Positions 57,086 to 64,000 of a stretch of DNA of 64,000 bases are shown here, one piece after another. How positions within the stretch are numbered: position 1 is the first letter of the stretch; each line of letters opens with the position of its first letter. Origin of the DNA: Bactericera cockerelli (Eukaryota > Arthropoda > Insecta > Hemiptera > Triozidae); assembly GCA_024516035.1 (NCBI GenBank), contig CM044957.1, positions 21,485,570-21,549,569 of the forward strand. Reading direction: 5' to 3'. The translations under genes were made by a program, and so were the position numbers. The notes beneath the pieces are model-generated. The model made no database searches. It worked only from the letters and a program-made list of their open reading frames with translations, and was not told where the DNA came from.

Positions 57086-57640
57086 TACAGACTTTCATTC
57101 CGTAAAAGGCCATTTTCTAAATGACCATTATTTTACCCAAAAAAATACGCGAACAAAGAAATAATCTTACGAAAATTTATCTACAGCCCTAGTGAAATAC
57201 CAACAAGATTTTTTTTTCATACATTGCGAAACAAAATTCTAAAACTTTTGTAAATAAAAATGTCAGTAAAAAATTAAATAGTCGCTAATATACAGGGTGT
57301 AACAGTTTTGAACTTTGCCCTTACCATCTCCGCCCCTGATAAGGTTTTTGAAAACTTTAAAAGGTCATTATTCTCAACTTAATTTAGGAATTAATTAACA
57401 GGAATAAAAAATATGGCATTCCATTTAACATTCGCGAGAAAAATAAAAAAATATGGCCTAGAAGCCGGAAGGGCCGGCCGGGGCCTAAATTAAGTATGAC
57501 CACTGGATGATCCATAGGGCACTTCTTATCCTTAGAACTATCCAGATTTGAAAAATTCCATCGTGTTCAAAAGTTATCAGGGGGTGGTCACCTTTTCAGA
57601 AACATAATGTAGGTATACAGGGTGAGTGATTTTCTCGACC
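57086..57640 (+). mobile_element. right part of the split inverted-repeat element
   Basis: TACTACAGACTTTCATTCCG and CAGGGTGTAACAGTTTTGAA continue the repeat whose left part ends at 51906. Similar copies: 17225-17880 and 62640-63185. Confidence 0.7.
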
Positions 57641-57930
57641 CCTGTTGCCTGTTGGGATTACAAAAAAAATATTCTGAGATCATTTTCATAACTCACAGGG
57701 GAAATTTAATGCTGACCTTTTGAAAATCTGCCAAGGTTGACCTACAATGTCAATGTCACCTTCAGAATCTTGAATGGACCGACCTAAATTTTATTGCATA
57801 TTCAGATTTTCTGTTAAATTTTGATCTTATTTAACTATTCACGACACATGTTTACTTTAGGTCGTGTCTAACCCTATCATTAGACCTCAAAAAAAAAAAA
57901 AAAAAAAATTAAACCATTAGTCATGAAAAA

Positions 57931-59018
57931 ATGATCAAGACATTAGAAGAAATGGGAATTTCAGACCAAACAAATGAATTTTTTATAAATTATTTCCAAG
58001 ATAGAAAACAAACTGTGAAAATAGGAAACCATGAAAGTGATCAAATGGATATTAGTTGTGGTTTGATAACTGGTGCCATAATATCGCCAACACTATTTAA
58101 TCTATATATAAATAGTATAAATAATATAGGAATAAAATCAAAAATCCTTCAGTATGCAGATGATACACTATTATATTACGTCCATGAAAATATAAACGAA
58201 CTGTATCAAATAGTGCAAGAAGACCTTAATAAAATAATAATATGGTTATATCATAAAGATATTTTTTTGAACAAAGAAAAAACGACAGCAATATTATATC
58301 AAAATCCTATGATAAGACGTTTTAGATGTTATGAAACCAAGCATTTAACAATTCATGAAAATAAATGCATAGATAATAATCAACATATTATGAATAATTG
58401 TAACTGCAAAAAACTTTAAAATAAAAAATCAATTAAATACTTAGGATTGAATTTTGATGAAAATATGAAATGGACATCACAATATCAGTACATCAAAAAT
58501 AAAATGAACATATTATCCTATAAAATGTAGGTATTTTATAAAAAGAATTTTACCACTAAGAATAAAATGTATAATGTACAAACCGCTCTGCGAACCTATT
58601 CTAAGATATGGTATCGAAATATTTGGTTTCAGTACAGAAAAAAAACAAAAAACTTATTAAGATAACACAAAAGAAGATAATAAAATCAATAATGTACCCA
58701 TGGACGTCAAAAGATCAAAGAAATGCAAAATGTAAGAAACACAATATTTTCAATTTTGAAAATTTATATACATATGTTACACTCACAAAACATTATTACA
58801 TAGAAGAGTATAGAAAAATACAAGAAAATAATTACAATACAAGACATACAATATATATAATACCCACATTTAACAACAATTATGGCGAAAGACTAACCAA
58901 ACATCAAATTCCAAAAATGTTGAACAATATTCCAACAAATTTAAGAAATATTCCAAATGAAAATAAAATGAAGCAAGAATTAAAACAATACCTTATTAAT
59001 ACAAATAATGAAATATAA
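57931..59018 (+). pseudogene. degraded LINE, RT to C-terminus
   Basis: 57931-58419 is open and encodes the middle and end of an RT domain: GLITGAIISPTLFNLYINSI and active-site YADDTLLYY, then IWLYHKDIFLNKEKT. Sequence resembling the following region (YGIEIFGFS, then 58608-59018 with IFNFENLYTYVTL, NYNTRH) lies in other frames, so at least two shifts separate the pieces. The endonuclease and RT N-terminus are missing. Very A-rich coding sequence. Confidence 0.8.
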
Positions 59019-59037
59019 TTGGCAATAATAGAAATAA

Positions 59038-60909
59038 AAAATAAGAAGAAACAATGAAAATTTAAAAAAATTTAAACAAAAAGAAAGAATTAGGAAAAAC
59101 AAAAACAAATCAAACCAACAAAAAAACAAATACCAACAACTAAGAAAAGAATGCAAAAAATTAATCAAACAAGACTACGAGAAATACATAATAACAATGA
59201 GTGATAACATAAAGAAAGATAGTACACAATTCTGGAAATACTATAAAAGTAAAAAGAAAATAAATAAAAAACAAAGCATTACCCACGAAGGCCAACAAAT
59301 ATCTGATCCTCAGAAAATCGCAGACACTTTTGCATCATACTTTTTAAGTGTACATAACGAGACCACATCACATGAAACATACATCCAACACAAAGACAAT
59401 AATGCACACATACATATAGGACCCATATCAGAAAAAGACATACTCGAAGCCATAAAAAACATACCAGAGAAGAAGGCACCCGGTACAGACGGGCTACCCC
59501 CAATATTTTTTAAAAAATGTTCAAACCAAATTAAAATTCCAATAAAAATAATTTTCAACTCATCCATACAAAATTCAATATTTCCATCCTCACTAAAAGA
59601 ATCACTTATTAAACCAATACCAAAAAAAAATAATAGCCTTGATACAACAAACCACAGACCAATTTCAACCCTTAATACCCTTGCGAAAATATTTGAAAAC
59701 ATAATATACAGTAAAATTTCAACATATGTATTTAATACAATCTCGGAGAACCAACATGGATTTGTTGAGCATAAATCCACAGTTACTAACCTAACAGAAT
59801 TTTGTGATTATACAGCCAAAGCTATACTAGAACACCAACTAGACACCCTGTATACAGATATAAAGAAATGTTTCGACTCCATTCACCATAGTGCCATTAT
59901 AAATAGATTAATCGAAACAGGATTCTCACCCCCCCTAGTAAAATTTATTGAGAGTTACCTAAAAAATAGAAAAAATTATGTACAATATGAAAATAAAAAA
60001 TCTAAACCTTTCTCCCCGCCATCCGGAGTTGTTCAAGGCTCAAAGTTATCAAGTCTGCTCTTCATCCTTACTTTCGATAACATAAAATATCACATAAAAC
60101 ACTCACAATATAAAATGTACGCCGACGATCTCAAAATATACAAAATTATAAAAACCGTATCCGACTGTGACCTCCTACAAAATGACATAAATAGCATACA
60201 AACTTGGTTAAAAACAATAGGGCTCCAGTTCCACCCAGATAAATGCACAAAAATATCATACACCAATAAAAAATCCAAAATACAATATACGTACACAATC
60301 AATAACACACCCACACAAGAAGTAACCACTGTTAACGACCTAGGCATCATATTCACAGAAAACTTAACTTGGGGAATACAAATAAAACACACAACACAAA
60401 AAGCATACAAAAAACTAGGTATGGTAATTCGATACTGCCAACCAATCAAAGACATTGATACCATTACACTCCTCTACAAGGCCCTAGTTAGATCCAGCAT
60501 AGAATATGGCTCAGTGATTTGGACCCCCAAAACATCAGTACACATAAAAGAAATAGAAAAAGTCCAGGCTCATTTTGTTCGATATCTTTTCCAAAAGATC
60601 AACGGGTTTTACCCTAAATATCCCAACAATATAAGCTATAAAACATTAATTGAAAATCTCCCCATAGAATCAATCGAAGAAAGATTTGTAGGTAATCAAA
60701 TTAAACTTTTGCAAAACATTATTAACAATACAATAAATAGTCCCTACATACTCTCACAACTTAATTTCAGAATACCAGACCCTAGGCTTAGAATAGACAA
60801 AAGTCAACTTTTTTACATCCCTAATAACAAGAATATACTTAAATCCCCTGTAACATCATGCATGAAAAAATTCAACGATATGCCCCAACAACCCGATCTC
60901 TTTAAATGA
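59038..60909 (+). CDS. LINE reverse transcriptase ORF, long open frame, 5-prime truncated
   Basis: The frame is open from 59038 (just after TAA at 59035) to TGA 60907-60909; the first ATG is at 59197 (570 codons), but the protein family continues upstream through KKLIKQDYEKYIITMSDN. RT motifs in residues from that ATG: KKAPGTDGLP (92-101), NHRPISTLN (152-160), ENQHGF (184-189), DIKKCFDSIH (221-230), PPSGVVQGS (274-282) and YADD (308-311). Then LGIIF and the C-terminal thumb/tail ending FNDMPQQPDLFK. Jockey-like. The endonuclease is absent, so the copy is truncated, but the RT itself has no break. Confidence 0.9.
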   Translation, partial: KIRRNNENLKKFKQKERIRKNKNKSNQQKNKYQQLRKECKKLIKQDYEKYIITMSDNIKKDSTQFWKYYKSKKKINKKQSITHEGQQISDPQKIADTFASYFLSVHNETTSHETYIQHKDNNAHIHIGPISEKDILEAIKNIPEKKAPGTDGLPPIFFKKCSNQIKIPIKIIFNSSIQNSIFPSSLKESLIKPIPKKNNSLDTTNHRPISTLNTLAKIFENIIYSKISTYVFNTISENQHGFVEHKSTVTNLTEFCDYTAKAILEHQLDTLYTDIKKCFDSIHHSAIINRLIETGFSPPLVKFIESYLKNRKNYVQYENKKSKPFSPPSGVVQGSKLSSLLFILTFDNIKYHIKHSQYKMYADDLKIYKIIKTVSDCDLLQNDINSIQTWLKTIGLQFHPDKCTKISYTNKKSKIQYTYTINNTPTQEVTTVNDLGIIFTENLTWGIQIKHTTQKAYKKLGMVIRYCQPIKDIDTITLLYKALVRSSIEYGSVIWTPKTSVHIKEIEKVQAHFVRYLFQKINGFYPKYPNNISYKTLIENLPIESIEERFVGNQIKLLQNIINNTINSPYILSQLNFRIPDPRLRIDKSQLFYIPNNKNILKSPVTSCMKKFNDMPQQPDLFK

Positions 60910-61172
60910 ATACATGTGTGAATGAATGAGTGAATAAATGAGCATACCAGTTATTGCTTGATTGTTATAACATATAGCTTTCAAGTGTAGGTATTTGAAA
61001 AAAAAAAAAAAAAATAAAAAATAAAATAAAATAAAATAATTATAAAAAAGAACTGATGTGATGGAAAATTACTTACATCTCCCGAAAAGTACAACAGTAC
61101 TTCATGGAGATGTAATGGGAATGTAAATGTATATGAAAACAAATAAAGATTTTTATTATTATTATTATTTAC
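60910..61172 (+). mobile_element. LINE 3-prime UTR and (TTA)n end
   Basis: After the RT stop come an A-run (60998-61015), an (AAAAT)n stretch, AGTACTTCATGGAGATGTAA and AACAAATAAAGATTTTTATT followed by ATT repeats. This fits the 3-prime end of a Jockey-like LINE with polyadenylation signal. Confidence 0.75.
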
Positions 61173-61321
61173 TTTTTTCTACCATTTTTTTAAGGTCATG
61201 TTTTTTAAAATGTTACATACATGTGTGACGTGTTAGATTAAAGGTTTAATTTTAATTTGATACGTCAGTACGTCACACGTGTAGTGTTTGAAAAAAAAAA
61301 AAAAAATGACCTTTCAAAAAT

Positions 61322-61340
61322 GGGGGGGGGGGGGGGGGGG
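61322..61340 (+). repeat. G19 homopolymer
   Basis: 19 consecutive G after an A-rich stretch. Long poly(G) is rare in insect DNA; a sequencing or assembly cause is possible. Confidence 0.9.
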
Positions 61341-61429
61341 AAGTAAAGTTAAAATGTGTTGTGATTAATTAAATAATATCAAAAAATTACAGAGAATCTG
61401 AATCATAATATATAAAAAATAATTATGGA

Positions 61430-61960
61430 CGTTGTCTGTCTGTTAATTTGTCCGGGCTCTTATGAGAAAACTGTAACAGACAGCGAAAAAGTTATGGGAA
61501 CATGATCGTGTTAAAATACAAATTCAATCTCGGGAAATTATCAGATTTCAAAAATTCCAAACCGTTTCAAAGTTATGGCCGAAAGTTACAAAAGTGATGA
61601 TCGTTTTTCCGCCTTGAACTATCACTTTTACGACTCCGTATCTTTAGATTTATCGCAACAACCTATCGACTCAAAGCGAGAAAGTTTTAGATTAAGAAAC
61701 TCCGATCCTATAGAAACTTTCAAAATTAAAAAATTCCAAGCCGTTCCAAAGTTATCGCTATTATGCCGTTTTTCCACGCCAAAAATGAGGACGTTGAGAT
61801 TATACGTTGTTCATTTGTCCGCAAAATTATGAGAAAACTATAACAGATATCGAAAAAGTTTCGGGAACTTGATCACTTGAAAATACAAATACAATCCGTA
61901 GAAAAATATCAGATCCAAAAAAATTAAACCGTTTTAAACACTTTGTGCGCCAAGCCCAAA
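61430..61960 (+). repeat. diverged tandem repeat, about three units
   Basis: Units share TTTGTCCG, ATGAGAAAACTGTAACAGA, GAAAAAGTTATGGGAAC and CCGTTTCAAAGTTATGGCC. Unit lengths 150-190 bp, poorly conserved in the middle one. Confidence 0.65.
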
Positions 61961-61974
61961 ATCGTGATTTTCCT

Positions 61975-62145
61975 CTGAGGCCACGATACAAAGGATTGTC
62001 TCTCAATATGTGCGACGTGGCCCCAGCAAGTTTGTTTTTCATGGGGGGCCACGTTTCTCATATTGAGAGACACTTTGTTACCTCTGTTTTTGTAATTTAG
62101 TTGACTTTATTTTAACACTGTCGCTCATATTGAGCGACGTGGCGT
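61975..62145. repeat. hairpin repeat with CAATATG/CATATTG arms
   Basis: TTGTCTCTCAATATG and CATATTGAGAGACACTTTG, and ACGTGGCCCC with GGGGCCACGT, form nested inverted repeats. A further CTCATATTGAGCGACGTGG follows. Confidence 0.7.
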
Positions 62146-62394
62146 ACAAGTGTTAAAGTTATGGCCGTTTCCCGCCCCAAAACGTTAATAAATGAAAGTT
62201 CAATCCCCCCCCCTTTCTGTTCCTCCTACATTTTACATACCTCGCTCGCTTTGCACGATGACCTTGAACTCGATTCTCTTGATCTCTGCTCTTCCCTTCA
62301 AGAGCTGAGTGACCTATTTCCGAGCAGGTTTTTTCCTGTCGATTGGAATTTGATTGAATTGTCACAAATTTGATTGCTTCTGTCACTCTGACAT

Positions 62395-62552
62395 TTTGTG
62401 TTGTGTGTGTGGTTGGGTGTGCGTTTGTGTGGTTGGGTGTGTGTATGTTTGTGTGGGTATGTGTGGGTGTGAGTGTGGGTGTGTGTATGGTGTGATGTGT
62501 GTACGTTGTGTGTGTTTGATGGCCTGGCGAAGCGGTGGGTGTAACCCGCTAG
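62395..62552 (+). mobile_element. (GT)n array ending in Helitron-like hairpin and CTAG
   Basis: Irregular GTGT repeats to about 62517, then GATGGCCTGGCGAAGCGGTG, GGGTGTAACCC and GCTAG with T after it (CTAG 62549-62552). Fifth copy of this terminal structure. Confidence 0.55.
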
Positions 62553-62639
62553 TATTAAATAAAATTTAGGTCGATCCATTTAAGATTTTGAAGTTGACCT
62601 TGAAGGTCAATTAAACTAAATGAAGTATGTTTTCATCTA

Positions 62640-63185
62640 AAAAGTGAAAATATTGCAGATTAAATAGTCTTTTTCATGACTCTAATGCCTTCTACATTCA
62701 ATATAAACTCTTTGGTATATAAAGATACCTAGGTTACTACAGTCTTTCACCCCGAAGAAGACCATTTTCTAAAAAACCATTATTTTAACAGAAAAATGTC
62801 ACGAAAAAAGAGAAACTTTTAGGAAAATTCATCTACGGCCCTTGTAAAAAGCCAACAAGAATATTTTTTGTATAGTTATAAAATGTCATTGTTTAACTAT
62901 ACAATGTCCAATTTAAAAGTTCAGCTTTTTCACTCTCAAATCTGGATGTCAAAATAGATCTAGGTCTAAATAACAAACTTCAACCTTTTCTTTATTATCA
63001 AGCTGCTGATTCTATATTGTCCCAATAGGTCTTTGTAATGAAAATTATGAAAATGAAGCGGTGAAAACAGTGACGGATTTTGCAGTTGCAACTGATTTGG
63101 CTTCCTATCCTTAGAACTCTACAGAATTTAGAAATTCCATCGCGTTCAAAAGTTAAGAGGGGGTGGCCACTGGCCACCTTTTCAT
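62640..63185 (+). mobile_element. copy of the 17225-type repeat
   Basis: TAGTCTTTTTCATGACTCTA at the left and GGTTACTACAGTCTTTCACC show what the site at 51840-57100 looked like before the Ty3 insertion. Also TCCATCGCGTTCAAAAGTTA near 63138. Confidence 0.7.
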
Positions 63186-63189
63186 AAAC

Positions 63190-63730
63190 ATACTATATAT
63201 TGAGATAGAGGGGCCCGAGAGTTACACCAGCAGTGTGGCCCGAGAAAGCTGTGAACGGCCCTGATTACAATAGACGTAGGGTATCGTTGTTACTAGGATT
63301 GTAAAAATGTAAACAAATGGTATCTAAACTACATGTAACAATGGGTAATAGTGACAAAAGACAGTATAACTACCAACTGCTTTCCAGCAGATTTCATTGT
63401 GTTGAAAATTATTATCGCCACATTTGCATCAGATATTGACGTTGAAGCAAAAATACATAATAGATAAGGGTTCCAACAATGCGGTAGAAAAAAGACCCAT
63501 ACATAGATATTTTTTATGACAAGTTGGATTTATTTAGAATAAAATATCTCAATTTTTTTTATATACTCTGTACCCCAAAAACACCACTTCGTGGTTACTA
63601 AAGGAAGTGTCCATAATTGGTGGTGTATTTTTTTCACGAAATATTTGCAAAGTAATAAAATGGTTGCATATAAGAAGGTTTAAATATTCTGTAATTTTAT
63701 TGATAAGGTAGCTTAAGTTTTATTGTTATG
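63190..63730. other. intergenic, no gene seen
   Basis: AT-rich. ACCCCAAAAACACCACTTCG TGGTTAC at 63572 resembles the end of the repeat beside exon 11. No coding frame supported. Confidence 0.5.
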
Positions 63731-63731
63731 A

Positions 63732-63998
63732 CTAGCATCTTCTTCCTCCTGAAACATTCCTGTTAATATTGTTTATCTTGGCAGATGCTCTTTGGCAACA
63801 TTCATCAAACTGAACATCTTCACAATCGTCATTGTTTTCATGTGCATATTTCAGACTATCACATTTTACTTTCATTTTTTCTTTCAACCTCTTTAACTTT
63901 TCCTTTTCTTTCTGCTTCCTATCCTTTTCTTTCTGTTTTTCACACTTATTCCGTTCTTTCTTACACTGCTTCTCTTGTTTCGCCTTCTTCTTCTCGTA
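63732..63998 (-). CDS. C-terminal end of a Lys/Glu-rich protein, open at right edge
   Basis: One minus-strand frame is open from base 63998 to TAG at 63732-63734 (88 residues). It starts YEKKKAKQEKQCKKERNKCE, continues with Lys/Glu/Gln repeats ending LKRLKEKMKVKCDS, a likely coiled coil, then an acidic NNDDCEDVQFDECCQ stretch and ends NVSGGRRC. The two other minus frames stop early. It may be a terminal exon of a host gene or the end of a mobile-element protein; function unknown. The start lies outside the window. Confidence 0.55.
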   Translation of the reverse strand, partial: YEKKKAKQEKQCKKERNKCEKQKEKDRKQKEKEKLKRLKEKMKVKCDSLKYAHENNDDCEDVQFDECCQRASAKINNINRNVSGGRRC

Positions 63999-64000
63999 AT

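Noticed and set aside
59310..59780. 156-codon minus-strand frame opposite the LINE RT
   Set aside because: Antisense shadow of an A-rich RT gene; composition (Phe/Leu/Cys-rich) reflects the opposite strand.

Overview
This is a eukaryotic, AT-rich, repeat-dense window, almost certainly from an insect. The evidence is a multi-exon gene with GT-AG introns, non-LTR retrotransposons, a Ty3/Gypsy element, mariner and BEL/Pao remnants, tRNA- and 5S-rRNA-derived SINEs, and many CA/GT microsatellites. The repeat style suggests a hemipteran, but that is a guess from memory of such genomes and not proven here. There is no bacterial gene organisation and no CRISPR array.

Layout. (1) 1-3610, minus strand: an uninterrupted LINE open reading frame of at least 1,203 codons (AP-type endonuclease, reverse transcriptase, C-terminal zinc fingers) that runs off the left edge. 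(2) 4060-26566, plus strand: one host gene reconstructed from 15 coding exons. All 14 introns have GT-AG ends and every splice phase agrees, giving a 1,037-residue secreted protein with a von Willebrand A-like domain, a Gly/Tyr/Gln-rich repeat linker and a hydrophobic, possibly GPI-anchoring, tail. Its introns are filled with nested repeats. (3) 26.6-51.9 kb: intergenic DNA with palindromic MITEs, SINEs, a piggyBac-type MITE, LINE, BEL/Pao and mariner remnants, and a 1.66-kb near-perfect inverted-repeat element. (4) 51907-57080, minus strand: a complete, recent Ty3/Gypsy retrotransposon with identical 203-bp LTRs, a 5-bp target duplication, a primer site matching tRNA-Ser and a polypurine tract. 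It sits inside an older repeat. (5) 57.9-61.2 kb, plus strand: two LINE copies head to tail, the second with a long open RT frame. (6) 61.2-64 kb: degenerate repeats, then the C-terminal end of a minus-strand, Lys/Glu-rich coding region that runs off the right edge.

Only the 15-exon gene and perhaps the right-edge coding end look like host genes. The rest is mobile DNA of different ages, often nested. The most unusual observations are a SINE body shared by a 5S-headed and a tRNA-headed family, five Helitron-like 3-prime termini each joined to CA-type repeats, two frame breaks of the same kind at T6 runs in an otherwise young LTR element, and the large palindromic element.
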